Positions 1 through 8,495 of a DNA stretch of 64,000 bases are shown here, in pieces. The DNA is from Oscillatoria sp. FACHB-1407 (lineage in GTDB: Bacteria; Cyanobacteriota; Cyanobacteriia; Elainellales; Elainellaceae). The notes under the pieces were generated by a model. That model was not told the origin of the DNA. It did not search any database and was given only the letters and a program-made list of their open reading frames with translations. Every line of letters starts with the position of its first letter. Positions within the stretch are counted from its first letter, which is position 1. The position numbers were made by a program, and so were the translations under genes. Location: positions 372,001 through 436,000 of the forward strand of contig NZ_JACJSA010000003.1 in NCBI RefSeq assembly GCF_014697545.1, in the 5' to 3' direction.

Positions 1-908
1 GGCGTTTCTAAGGGTTGGATAAAATAACGCAGATGGGTGCGGTTTGCCCACACTCCCATAGAGGGAAAGAGGATAAACACCACCACCAACAGCGACAATG
101 GGAACATTGGCAACCCCAACCATCGAGCCATGCGTTTGATATTCACAGTCCAGGGGTGCAGGTTTTCACTGCCCATGCAAACGACTGGCAGGATAGGAAT
201 CTGGTAGCGATCGCTCAACTGCACAAAACTCGGATCAAACGTCGCCAGTTGATACCGATTGCGCCATCCTTTTGCTAGACCTCGCCAACCTTCTGGGGCG
301 TATAACACAACTGCATTCTCAGCCTGTGATTGCAGAGCAGCTTCAAAACTCTCCGGCTCTGCTCTCACGCTGCCTAATGCCTCCGACCAGCCTACGGGTA
401 ACCACCAGCGCAGCCAGGGATGATCAAAAAAGATCTCGTGTGCAAGTGGCTGTGGAAACCAGCCTCGTGCTTCAGTTAACAGCACTCCCAGGCTCACCAA
501 ATCCCAGGGAAAGCACATACCAGCATGGTTCATCGCGATGATGAGCCGACCTGTTTCGGGTAAGTTTTCCAGGTGATGCAACTCGGCTCGAAAATGGCGA
601 TGCACAATGGGGGTAAGAATTTCTTGCTGAAAGGCAAATTGATAGTGGGGATCGATCGATTGTGGTGTCTCACGCGGAGCACGGCACCCAAGCCGCAACC
701 AGCGCAACAACAGAGCTAAATAAAATCCTCCTGGTAGCAAAAACAGCAGGTATTCCACCATGTTCCAACCATCAGGGTCTGCATGATAGTGTTGCCAGTG
801 ACGGTTAAACAAGATTAACCATCCCGGTGGATACCACAAACAAAACCAGTCAAACCACCCAAACTGATAGTGCATTTGGGGTTTGTTAATCAGGCGATCG
901 CTGAACAT
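1..908 (-). CDS. Lysophospholipid acyltransferase-like protein, 3' end cut by window edge
   Basis: The minus strand is open from an ATG at 908 to the left edge, about 302 residues, with no stop. The N-terminus is hydrophobic and tryptophan-rich, with a likely membrane segment around residues 48-65. A block reading AMNHAGMCFPWD matches the histidine/aspartate block I of the diacylglycerol/lysophospholipid acyltransferase superfamily. It is followed by LYAPEGWRG, the usual [FY]PEG block, and by IPILPVV. Such enzymes move an acyl chain onto a lysolipid or similar alcohol at the membrane. The exact substrate cannot be read from the sequence. The stop lies outside the window, so the total length is unknown. 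The frame was read by translating the minus strand by hand. Confidence 0.75.
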   Translation of the reverse strand, partial: MFSDRLINKPQMHYQFGWFDWFCLWYPPGWLILFNRHWQHYHADPDGWNMVEYLLFLLPGGFYLALLLRWLRLGCRAPRETPQSIDPHYQFAFQQEILTPIVHRHFRAELHHLENLPETGRLIIAMNHAGMCFPWDLVSLGVLLTEARGWFPQPLAHEIFFDHPWLRWWLPVGWSEALGSVRAEPESFEAALQSQAENAVVLYAPEGWRGLAKGWRNRYQLATFDPSFVQLSDRYQIPILPVVCMGSENLHPWTVNIKRMARWLGLPMFPLSLLVVVFILFPSMGVWANRTHLRYFIQPLET

Positions 909-1659
909 TGCCCCTCACAAAAACTCCTGCTTGTATCCTCCCTTGTCAGGTGTTACTGGCATTCACTCTAAATACATAATTTTTTTTCACATCACTATCT
1001 GCCATTCCAGTAACAAAAGTGAATTAAAGATTTAAAGATGTACGCGATACTCCCACAATTACCTCCAGATAGGTGAGAATAGAGTTTGCGCTGCTGAGCT
1101 ACAGCAATGTATTTTTGTTTATAGAAAATCACTCTATAAATACAGTAAGATCTGCTTTCGTATATCACGGCAGTCATTTGCCCTGAATACCGTAAACCAG
1201 GTTTTGTGTCCAATGTGGGTGGTTCTTTCCGCCCTGTACCGTTTCCGGCTACTTACCCTCAAATGAATTGCAGGCTAACAATTAAAATCTACTGCAACGG
1301 ATTTTAGTTAGTTTCAAGAGATTTGAGTCAACAGTCTGCAATTAATTCAGGGCGATCGCTGCAAGGGGTGTAAGACCTGGAGTACTCCCAATACTCCTCA
1401 CAAAAGATAATTGTCTGTTGCAGAAGATGAAGAACATTTGCAACTTTTACAAAAAATTAGGTGCAACTTCCGATATGATTGTGCCGTTACTGTACAGACA
1501 ATCAATAATATACATTTATGACAGGAGGCGCGAAATGCAAATTGGGTAATAGCAGATTATGACAGTCATCAATCGTAGACACTCCTTCACTAAAAGTGGA
1601 GACGGGTCGCGAAAATGACAGACTGGTCAACTTAACCAATTACACAATAGGCGATCGCA

Positions 1660-2036
1660 ACGCTAAACATGATTTCTATGTTTAAAGCGGGCTGACTGAC
1701 ACGATTCTCGATATTTCCCAAGCTGTTCGTAAGATGCATGGAGATTGCGTTGTAACGACAACCGCTCCTCGCAATCACTGCTCATTTCTTTCAACCCAGA
1801 ACTGAACACTTGACATTGGCTGTCAACACCTTATTGATCTTAACCAAAGGATATAATGAGGTTCATCTTGGGCAAATCCGCTGTGGATTGATTTCATTGA
1901 GACGGTTAGAAGCCAAACGCAAAATATAGTTGCTTTGCCTCCTAAGCCCAACGCTTCAGAACGACGTTCAGCCATTGCTCAAGATATCGGTATTGTCTAT
2001 TTTGTCCCTCATCATATTGGTAGTATCACAGCCTGA
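1660..2036 (+). pseudogene. Possible degraded coding sequence, family unknown
   Basis: Three consecutive segments read like protein, but in different frames. One segment near 1700-1770 contains ILDISQAVRKMHGD. A second, about 1768-1928, contains HLTLAVNTLLILTKGYNEVH and ends at a TAG. A third, about 1870-2033, contains ASERRSAIAQDIGIVYFVPH and ends at a TGA. Codon choice looks natural in each, but stops and frame changes break them up. I do not recognise the family; a decayed transposase or regulator is possible. This is an interpretation of composition, not of a conserved motif. Confidence 0.2.
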
Positions 2037-2138
2037 TCACAGCAAGGTTGGGGTTGGCTATTGTTCCTGCATTAGCAACAATCCTAAAAATATAGCTTTG
2101 GTCGGAAGCTTAGGACAAAGTGAGTAGTTCAACCCCTG

Positions 2139-2194
2139 ATGCTGGGGAAACGTTCTAACTCGCCTTTGCCCTATCGAATGTGGCTACGGCTATA
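2139..2194 (+). repeat. Dispersed repeat R1, copy A
   Basis: This is one of three copies of a repeat of about 56 bp. The shared core starts at ATGCTGGGRAA and ends at ATGTGGCTACGGC. The others are at 63382-63437 (same orientation) and 19981-20035 (inverted). All three lie outside genes. The copies differ by scattered substitutions, so they are old or divergent. Confidence 0.7.
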
Positions 2195-2259
2195 GCACTA
2201 CAAAAAGTTGCTGGCATACAATCTTCGAGCATTCCTATTTCCCCGTTTACGTATCATCC

Positions 2260-2688
2260 ATGATCAATGATTTCCCTGACTTAAGTGGTATACGCATACT
2301 CCTGGTAGATGACGATGCGGATACTCGTGAACTCATCACATTTGTGTTAGAGCAATGTCAAGCAGAGGTAATGGCAGTTATGTCTGCTCAGGCAGGGTTC
2401 GCAGCGATCGCCCAAAACTCGCCTGATCTCCTAATTAGCGATATTAGTATGCCCGATGAGGATGGCTACTCGCTGATGCGGCGCATTCGAGCTTACGAAG
2501 TGGAGCAAGGACGACAACAAATCCCGGCGATCGCCCTGACGGCTTTTGCGCGTGATGAAGATCAGCGAGCCGCATTTGCAGTCGGTTTTCAACAGTACTT
2601 TGCCAAACCCATTAATCCGTTTGATCTAGTAACAATGATTACAGTTCTAGTGAAAACGCCTGAGGCAGCCGAGCAATCTATTGAGTAA
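2260..2688 (+). CDS. Single-domain response regulator (CheY-like receiver)
   Basis: The 142-residue protein is one receiver domain with no output domain. The acidic pocket is D17/D18 in LLVDDDADT, and the predicted phospho-acceptor is D61 in LLISDISMPDEDGY. The conserved threonine is T94 in ALTAFA, and the lysine is K116 in FAKPIN. Such proteins receive phosphate from a histidine kinase and act by protein-protein contact, for example as phosphorelay shuttles. The MPDEDGY and ALTAFA wording is typical of cyanobacterial receivers attached to hybrid kinases. No kinase lies beside it, so its partner must be elsewhere. The ATG is preceded by coding-poor sequence with no strong Shine-Dalgarno. Confidence 0.92.
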   Translation: MINDFPDLSGIRILLVDDDADTRELITFVLEQCQAEVMAVMSAQAGFAAIAQNSPDLLISDISMPDEDGYSLMRRIRAYEVEQGRQQIPAIALTAFARDEDQRAAFAVGFQQYFAKPINPFDLVTMITVLVKTPEAAEQSIE

Positions 2689-3054
2689 AGAAAATGGAAT
2701 TCCATTGTACTGCTAAGAGTCAATAAATCCTATTAAAACAAAATTAAATCAGAGTCAGGATCTACCTCTTTAGAGGTATATTCCATGACAGAGTGATAAC
2801 TAGTATGTGATCATGAATTGTGAAAATTCACACGAATATTAACCATAACAATCGACTTAAAAATCAAAAATTAATCAATACACCCTCAATTTCCTAAGCG
2901 CACGTCCAATCCTTTTGTGAAGTGATTTACCTGTGCTTAGTGGCATTTTGTTTGAGCTAGAGTGAGCCTTCTCTCTCTGGAAAATTCTAGTATGACAACT
3001 CAACAAAACAACAGTTGAACAATTTCTTGCTGTCCCATATTTAACGTAGCCTTT
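2689..3054. other. AT-rich intergenic stretch, nothing recognised
   Basis: This 366-bp AT-rich spacer separates the receiver gene from the next small open frame. I see no clear hairpin terminator, repeat copy or RNA gene in it. Confidence 0.5.
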
Positions 3055-3294
3055 ATGACTCGTTCACGGAACTTGGCACTGGTAGAGGAATTCTTCTTTG
3101 TTATATCGCTGACTGAAGAGTCAGAACCAGTTAGTATCAATGCCGCTATCAATTTGGCAGAATTCAATTTCTCTGATGGAGAAATCCAAAAACTCGAAAG
3201 GTTATGCCGTCGGGCTGAGCTAGCGTTATTAGACGCATTTAGCCAGCAGTTCCCAGCGGCTTCTGTTGTCGTGGAGATTCGGTCGCTTCCATAA
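3055..3294 (+). CDS. Small hypothetical protein
   Basis: This 79-residue frame has an acidic middle part and a helix-forming segment (DGEIQKLERLCRRAELALLD) followed by a short hydrophobic end (ASVVVEIRSLP). I do not recognise a family. There is no signal peptide or clear membrane segment. The ATG at 3055 has no convincing Shine-Dalgarno sequence. In favour of a real gene are its balanced amino-acid composition and its placement on the same strand between two real genes. It could still be a chance frame. Confidence 0.4.
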   Translation: MTRSRNLALVEEFFFVISLTEESEPVSINAAINLAEFNFSDGEIQKLERLCRRAELALLDAFSQQFPAASVVVEIRSLP

Positions 3295-3442
3295 AGTGGT
3301 TAACAAGGTGCTGCATCTATCAAAAGTTTGCGTGTCTATTCCTCTGCTGTCCCTCTCTCTGCCAACAAATTTCATATTGCACAAGAGCCTTGTGAGGATT
3401 CAAAAATTGATTCGGTAAAAGAGTTTACTAATTGATTTTCGT

Positions 3443-3470
3443 TAGGGGCGTTTCGCAAAACGCCCCTACA
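3443..3470. repeat. Palindromic repeat P1, copy 1
   Basis: This is a near-perfect inverted repeat of GGGGCGTTT around a CGCAA centre. It belongs to the same family as the elements at 4925-4954, 12680-12708 and 13167-13194. It could fold as a hairpin in RNA of either strand, so it may act as a terminator, but its recurrence indicates a mobile or REP-like palindrome. Confidence 0.7.
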
Positions 3471-3604
3471 AGTATTTTGTTTAGCGAAAAGTACATTATT
3501 GTTCGTCATTTTTGCATCGAGTTGATCCCTAATTTCTCTATCAAGATGTAGATACAGTCTCTAGCTGAATCAACTAGATTACTCAAAGGAAGCAGATAAC
3601 AGTT

Positions 3605-3610
3605 AGGAGA
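3605..3610 (+). promoter_or_regulatory. Ribosome-binding site deciding the GTG start of the DUF2993 gene
   Basis: AGGAGA lies nine bases before the GTG at 3619. There is no ATG at an equivalent distance in frame, so the site supports initiation at GTG. Confidence 0.6.
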
Positions 3611-3618
3611 CCGTTTAC

Positions 3619-4362
3619 GTGGCTCAAAATGGTGGCGACCTGGGAGAACAAGCCCTCAGCAAAGTCGCCGAAATTGGCATTAAAAATCAACTTGATCAAG
3701 TAGAAGATATCAACGTTGAAATCAAAACAAATCCATTGCAAGTTGTTCAGGGAGAAGTAGAATCTGTATCCATTGAGGGAAAAGGTCTTGTCATGCAAAA
3801 AGACCTGCGCATGGAAGAGATGGTTCTGGAGGCAGATGCGATCGCCATCAACCCCATGAGTGCTCTGTTTGGAACGATCGAGTTAACCCGTCCAACTCAA
3901 GCTACAGCATCGGTTGTGCTGACTGAAAGTGATATTAACCGTGCTTTTAATTCTGATTACATTCTTCAAAAACTACGGGGATTGAACGTTACAGTAAACG
4001 ATCAACCGGCTCAACTGGATGCTCAATCTATTGAATTCAAACTTCCCGGTGAACAAAAAGTTGTCTTTAAGGCTGTAATTACTTTAAAGGGGACTGGAGA
4101 AACTCATAAAGTTGCATTTACAGCGGTTCCAAAGCTCAGCCGCGATCGCCAAACCGTGTTGTTGGAAGACGTTGAATACAGCGAAGGACAGGGCTTGTCT
4201 CCTGAGTTAACCGAGGCAATGTTAGCTCAAGCGCAGGATTTGCTCGATTTACGCAATTTTGAATTGAAAGGAACTCGGCTTTGTCTCAACCAGTTGTTGG
4301 TTGAGGTTGGTCGATTGACGCTCAGTGGAGATGCCCATATCGAAGAGTTTTCATCAACTTAA
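3619..4362 (+). CDS. DUF2993 (LmeA-like) lipid-binding-type protein
   Basis: The 247-residue protein starts at GTG 3619, backed by AGGAGA at 3605-3610. The block running through VVQGEVESVSIEGKGLVM, then MSALFGTIELTRP and VVLTESDINRAF, is the signature of the DUF2993 family. That family is known mainly from cyanobacteria and actinobacteria, where LmeA binds phospholipids. The cyanobacterial function is unknown. There is no signal peptide or membrane helix, so it is probably cytoplasmic or membrane-peripheral. A clear paralogue lies at 33111-33857. The next gene starts ten bases downstream, so the two are probably one operon. Confidence 0.85.
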   Translation: MAQNGGDLGEQALSKVAEIGIKNQLDQVEDINVEIKTNPLQVVQGEVESVSIEGKGLVMQKDLRMEEMVLEADAIAINPMSALFGTIELTRPTQATASVVLTESDINRAFNSDYILQKLRGLNVTVNDQPAQLDAQSIEFKLPGEQKVVFKAVITLKGTGETHKVAFTAVPKLSRDRQTVLLEDVEYSEGQGLSPELTEAMLAQAQDLLDLRNFELKGTRLCLNQLLVEVGRLTLSGDAHIEEFSST

Positions 4363-4372
4363 GGAGTAAACC

Positions 4373-4900
4373 ATGACACGTACACCCACACCTAATGTAG
4401 AGCCTTTGATTGAGAGTGATGAGCGGGAGTTTCGAGATAGTGGAGTTCCCAGCACTGTGGCGATCGCCAAGCACCCATTACATCCAGTCATTGTCACCTT
4501 CCCTATCGCGTTTTTAGTAGGTGTCGTGGCAACGGATGCAGCCTACTGGTTATTAGGCGATTCCTTCTGGGCGCGAGCTTCTTTTTGGTTGATCGTTGCT
4601 GGTTTAATTACGGGTGTTGTAGCCGCGCTCACGGGCATGATGGATTTTCTCCGCATTCCTCGTGTGCGAGAGCGTAAAGCAGGTTGGGCACACATGATTG
4701 GTAACGTGGCAGCATTGGGGTTTAGTGTAGTGAACCTCCTGATTCGCTTGAATAATGTACAAGGTGCGGTCGTCCCAGTAGGGCTCATCATCTCTGCGGT
4801 AGTGGCTATTTTGTTGGGTGTGACAGGCTGGTACGGAGGAGAACTTGTCTATCGCCATAAAATCGCTGTCATTGGAGATGGTAGTATCCATCGCCCTTAG
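4373..4900 (+). CDS. DUF2231 integral membrane protein
   Basis: This 175-residue protein has about 32 polar residues and then four predicted membrane helices, roughly residues 40-60, 70-92, 105-125 and 133-155. The block AIAKHPLHPVIVTFPIA before helix 1 is the hallmark of DUF2231 proteins, whose conserved histidines have been suggested to bind a ligand or haem; the function is not established. It starts ten bases after the DUF2993 stop, with AAGGAG just upstream, consistent with co-transcription. crtO follows after an 80-bp spacer containing a perfect palindrome. Confidence 0.85.
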   Translation: MTRTPTPNVEPLIESDEREFRDSGVPSTVAIAKHPLHPVIVTFPIAFLVGVVATDAAYWLLGDSFWARASFWLIVAGLITGVVAALTGMMDFLRIPRVRERKAGWAHMIGNVAALGFSVVNLLIRLNNVQGAVVPVGLIISAVVAILLGVTGWYGGELVYRHKIAVIGDGSIHRP

Positions 4901-4924
4901 GAGATTTCCAGGAAACCAAATACC

Positions 4925-4954
4925 TGTAAGGGCGTTTCGCGAAACGCCCTTACA
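4925..4954. repeat. Perfect 30-bp palindrome (P1, copy 2)
   Basis: The 15-base arm TGTAAGGGCGTTTCG is followed at once by its exact reverse complement. It lies between the DUF2231 stop and the crtO start on the same strand. As RNA it could form a terminator-like hairpin without a strong U-tract. Its sequence recurs at 3443, 12680 and 13167, so it is a dispersed palindrome family. Confidence 0.85.
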
Positions 4955-4980
4955 TCCTTTCTCATAACGCAGTCAGAATT

Positions 4981-6669
4981 ATGGATCAGTACGATGTCAT
5001 TGTCATTGGTGCAGGTCATAATGGACTGACCTGTGCTGCTTATCTGCTCAAAGCGGGTTACAGTGTTTTGCTGTTGGAGAAGCGATCGCTCCCCGGTGGT
5101 GCTGCAACGACCGAAGAACTGATGCCAGAGGATGCTCCTGGTTTCAAATTCAATCGATGTGCGATCGACCATGAATTCATTCATCTTGGTCCCGTTGTAG
5201 AAGAATTAGAGTTATCAAAATACGGATTAGAATATCTCTTTTGTGATCCCGTTGTATTTTGTCCTCATCCCGATGGCAAGTACTTTTTGGGGCATCGATC
5301 AGTTGAAAAAACATGCGCTGGAATTGCGACTTATAGTCCCAGAGATGCTCAGAAATATGCTGAGTTTATCGACTATTGGCAACGCTTGATCAACGCGATC
5401 GTTCCTATATTTAATGCTCCACCTAAGTCAGTTATAGATATTGCAGGCAATTACAATATCAAGAAACTGAAGGACTTGTTTTCCATTTTGGGATCGCCTG
5501 ATAAAGCCCTGGATCTGTTTCGCACGATGCTGACCAGTGCGGAGGATATGTTAAACGAGTGGTTTGATTCTGAAGTGGTGAAAGCTCCCTTAGCGCGTCT
5601 AGCCTCAGAGTTGGGTGCTCCTCCGTCGCAAAAGAACCTGGCGATCGGGGCAATGATGATGGCGATGCGTCATCATCCTGGTATGGCAAGACCCAAAGGT
5701 GGCACAGGTGCCCTCGTTGCCGCGCTGGTGAAGCTGGTCACAACCCACAGAGGTGTGATTTTAACAGACCAGTCTGTTGAGAAAGTATTAGTGGATGATG
5801 GGCGAGCCGTTGGGGTGAGAGTTGCTGGAGGTCAGGAATATCGATCCAAATTAGGCGTGATTTCTAACATTGATGCGCAACGGTTGTTCTTGCAGATGAT
5901 CGATGAACGGGATATTCATGCTGCTGATCCTGACTTGCGCGATCGCCTCGACCGTCGGTTAGTCAACAACAATGAAACCATCCTCAAAATTGACTGCGCT
6001 CTATCAGAGCCATTGCGCTTTGAGCACTACAACCATCAAGACGAGTATTTAATCGGCTCGGTGTTAATTGCTGACTCGGTTAAGCAGGTTGAGATCGCCC
6101 ACCACGAACCATCCATTGGCAGAATTCCCGACTCAGACCCATCGATGTATGTGGTCATGCCAACGATGCTTGATCCGTCGATGGCACCCGATGGCAAACA
6201 CACCCTGTGGATCGAGTTCTTTGCCCCATATCAAGTTGAAGGTGCTGAGGGCACGGGCTTTGCAGGGACAGGTTGGACAGATGAGTTGAAGCACAAAGTG
6301 GCAGATCGAGTCCTCGATAAACTAGCTGAATACGCTCCTAATCTGAAAACAGCCCTGATTGCCCGACAAGTCGAGAGTCCAGCCGAGTTGGGTGCTCGTC
6401 TTGGTTCGTTCAAGGGCAACTACTACCATCTCGACATGACTCTGGAGCAAATGGTGTTTTTCCGTCCATTGCCCGAAATCGCCAACTACAAAACCCCCAT
6501 TCAAGGGCTATACCTGACTGGAGCGGGCACTCATCCCGGTGGCTCCATTTCTGGAATGCCAGGACGCAATTGTGCCCGCGTATTTTTGAGTGCTCACCAA
6601 CCGATCGCCCAGGCATTGAATGAGGCTCGTAAGTCATTACAAGGCGTAACCAAAACCATGGGTCTTTAG
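4981..6669 (+). CDS. crtO: CrtO-type beta-carotene ketolase
   Basis: The 562-residue flavoprotein has an N-terminal dinucleotide-binding motif, VIVIGAGHNGLTCAAYL (about residues 7-25). Its phytoene-desaturase-like C-terminal block LTGAGTHPGGSISGMPGRN lies near residues 508-530. Blocks such as FNRCAIDHEFI, EWFDSEVVKAPLARL and ARPKGGTGAL match what I know of Synechocystis CrtO along its whole length. CrtO adds keto groups to beta-carotene, giving echinenone and then canthaxanthin, at the membrane. The protein is slightly longer than the roughly 540 residues usual for the family. No other carotenoid gene is adjacent, so it stands alone as crtO commonly does in cyanobacteria. The orange carotenoid protein needs such ketocarotenoids; no ocp gene is in the window. 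Confidence 0.95.
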   Translation: MDQYDVIVIGAGHNGLTCAAYLLKAGYSVLLLEKRSLPGGAATTEELMPEDAPGFKFNRCAIDHEFIHLGPVVEELELSKYGLEYLFCDPVVFCPHPDGKYFLGHRSVEKTCAGIATYSPRDAQKYAEFIDYWQRLINAIVPIFNAPPKSVIDIAGNYNIKKLKDLFSILGSPDKALDLFRTMLTSAEDMLNEWFDSEVVKAPLARLASELGAPPSQKNLAIGAMMMAMRHHPGMARPKGGTGALVAALVKLVTTHRGVILTDQSVEKVLVDDGRAVGVRVAGGQEYRSKLGVISNIDAQRLFLQMIDERDIHAADPDLRDRLDRRLVNNNETILKIDCALSEPLRFEHYNHQDEYLIGSVLIADSVKQVEIAHHEPSIGRIPDSDPSMYVVMPTMLDPSMAPDGKHTLWIEFFAPYQVEGAEGTGFAGTGWTDELKHKVADRVLDKLAEYAPNLKTALIARQVESPAELGARLGSFKGNYYHLDMTLEQMVFFRPLPEIANYKTPIQGLYLTGAGTHPGGSISGMPGRNCARVFLSAHQPIAQALNEARKSLQGVTKTMGL

Positions 6670-6855
6670 TCTGACTTCTCGCCCTGTGGCTTGCCCTTGG
6701 ACGACTTCAGGGCTCATGAGTAAAGCCTATGGGATGGGCTGATTTCTGGCTGTAATCTGTTGAAATGGAGCTAAGCCAGAGCAGCCTGTCCCTCATCTCA
6801 AAATCTAAGAGGGATTTGGTATGCAAAACTCGTACAAGCGTTTGCTGCGTTATTT

Positions 6856-6955
6856 GTAGGGGCGGGTTTAGCAGACCTATCTGTGCCCTGTTATAGATTT
6901 GACAGCAAAGCCCGCCCTTACTAAATACCGAACTTATTTAATTTCCATTCCTTAG
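6856..6955. repeat. Dispersed repeat R2, copy A
   Basis: This is a hairpin-type repeat of about 100 bp. It has GGGGCGGGTTTAGCAGA at one end, its near complement (GCAAAGCCCGCCC) in the middle, and the tail CGAACTTATTTAAT. A second copy is at 14902-14998. Both copies end within ten bases of the stop codon of a minus-strand gene, so they may also serve as transcription ends. Confidence 0.7.
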
Positions 6956-6962
6956 TAGAAGT

Positions 6963-8429
6963 TTAATTGGAAGCGGCCTTTTGACTGGATACTAATGACT
7001 GACTGGTGGGTGCAATAACGCGGCTCTTAGTGCGGGGTGTGATCAACCAGTTGTTGTTACCGTGCAGGTGATCGTAAAGCCCTACCAGCGAAATCATATT
7101 CTTGAAGGTGATAAATCCAAACAACAAGAAGATGTGGTTAATGTAGTAGTAAAACGGATAGCGTCGAGAAGCAACTTTGATCGTTACGAGAGTTTGATAG
7201 CCACAACACACAAATCCCAGGACGGTCGCAAACCAGAGATAGGCATTCTCATTCGGGGGGATGAATCCTTGATAGAGAAACAGGCTGAGCACAATGGGAA
7301 TGATCTGCACTGCAATAATCGAGTAAAAATCGCAGTAGTAGAGTAGATACGTCCAATAAATCTTTTGCCACAACGTGAATTTGTCCGATCGCCACACCCG
7401 CCGCTGATACTTCAGGCTGACTTCCAACCAACCCTGCGCCCAGCGTTTACGCTGAAACCAAAATGCCTTGATGTCAATGGGTGCCAGTTCAGTGGTGACA
7501 ATGCTGCGATCGTGCAGAATGCGATAACCACTCAACAGTGTTCGCATGGAGGCGTCAATATCTTCAGTCAACATTGCTGGGTTAAAGCAGATCTGCTTCA
7601 ACACCGAAGTGCGCCAGTAGCCATTCGAGCCGCCGAAAATACTAGAGTCAGTGAGAAAAGACTTGGCTGGATGGCTGACTCCATAAAGGGTTTCAAACTC
7701 GATCGCCACTGTTTGGGTTAACAGGTTTTGACCATGGTTGCGAATGATATTGCGCCCTTGCACTACGTCATAGCCGTATTCGAGCCAGTGCCATGCCCGG
7801 ATAAAACAATCGGGTGCCGGATGGTGATCCGCATCTAACACACAGGCAATTTCGCCAGTGACAATCTTGAGCGCAGCATTCAGGTTTTCTGCTTTAGAGT
7901 GACTGCCATCCACTCGCAAAAGGCGCAACTCCGGATATTGCTGAGCTAACTGGCGCAACTCATGCTCAACGGGTAAATCGATTGGAGTGTTATAGGCTAG
8001 AATCACCTCTAAGCCGCCTGCTGGGCGATAGACCCGCGTCAAAATGTGATGCAAGGATTCCAGGATGATGTCTTGTTCATTGGGCAGATACGCCGCTACT
8101 AGAAAAGAGCAGCGGGGAACTGGATTGGGCGATCGCGGATGACGGGCACCCCCAACTCCCAACAAAATTTTGAGGCGATACCACAATCGCTCAAACCAAT
8201 TGGAGAGATATTTGTCAGAGTCCGTTGCGAATCTGCGAAACAGGGAATTGGTAGATTCCCAAATCACCATCAGAGAACTAATGACGTAGAAAGTGGTGAT
8301 TGCAATGTGGAGACTGATTAAACTCCATCCTCCTAAGCGCAGGCAATAGAGAAAAATTGTAGGAACACCAATTAAAACAAGATGCGTAAAGAGCAACTTT
8401 TTGAGTTCAATAGCCCACTTTTTTGTCAT
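6963..8429 (-). CDS. GT2-family membrane glycosyltransferase (cellulose-synthase-like)
   Basis: In this 488-residue protein two membrane helices (about 11-60) precede a GT-A catalytic domain (about 105-335), and further helices follow to about 465. Processive GT2 features are present: DAD near 199-201, TED near 288-290 and the QRKRW motif at 326-330. Such enzymes build a polysaccharide from a nucleotide sugar and export it, or glycosylate a lipid carrier. The substrate cannot be read from the sequence. It lies 66 bp downstream of an acyltransferase-3 gene on the same strand, suggesting joint synthesis and acylation of an envelope or extracellular glycan. The start is the ATG at 8429. Confidence 0.9.
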   Translation of the reverse strand: MTKKWAIELKKLLFTHLVLIGVPTIFLYCLRLGGWSLISLHIAITTFYVISSLMVIWESTNSLFRRFATDSDKYLSNWFERLWYRLKILLGVGGARHPRSPNPVPRCSFLVAAYLPNEQDIILESLHHILTRVYRPAGGLEVILAYNTPIDLPVEHELRQLAQQYPELRLLRVDGSHSKAENLNAALKIVTGEIACVLDADHHPAPDCFIRAWHWLEYGYDVVQGRNIIRNHGQNLLTQTVAIEFETLYGVSHPAKSFLTDSSIFGGSNGYWRTSVLKQICFNPAMLTEDIDASMRTLLSGYRILHDRSIVTTELAPIDIKAFWFQRKRWAQGWLEVSLKYQRRVWRSDKFTLWQKIYWTYLLYYCDFYSIIAVQIIPIVLSLFLYQGFIPPNENAYLWFATVLGFVCCGYQTLVTIKVASRRYPFYYYINHIFLLFGFITFKNMISLVGLYDHLHGNNNWLITPRTKSRVIAPTSQSLVSSQKAASN

Positions 8430-8495
8430 GTAAAATAGTTCTCCGACAGTGATAAGAAGTTGAGTTTATAGCTCCAGTAAAATGACTCAAAAAGT

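Larger units (their letters stand above)
909..2259. other. 1.35-kb gap with no confident gene
   Basis: This gap separates the acyltransferase from the response regulator. It is AT-rich near 970-1200 and contains two HIP1 sites (near 1353 and 1651). Short open frames on both strands have no ribosome site or recognisable motif and I do not call them. It does contain coding-looking debris (about 1660-2036) and one copy of a dispersed repeat (2139-2194), listed separately. Confidence 0.6.
3295..3618. other. Intergenic stretch with one palindromic repeat
   Basis: This 324-bp gap holds the palindromic repeat at 3443-3470 and then AT-rich sequence that should contain the promoter of the DUF2993 gene. 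A ribosome-binding site lies at 3605-3610. Nothing else was recognised. Confidence 0.5.

Noticed and set aside
995-1213. 72-codon minus-strand frame in the first gap
   Set aside because: AT-rich, Tyr/Ile-heavy, no motif, no ribosome site and no conserved neighbour.
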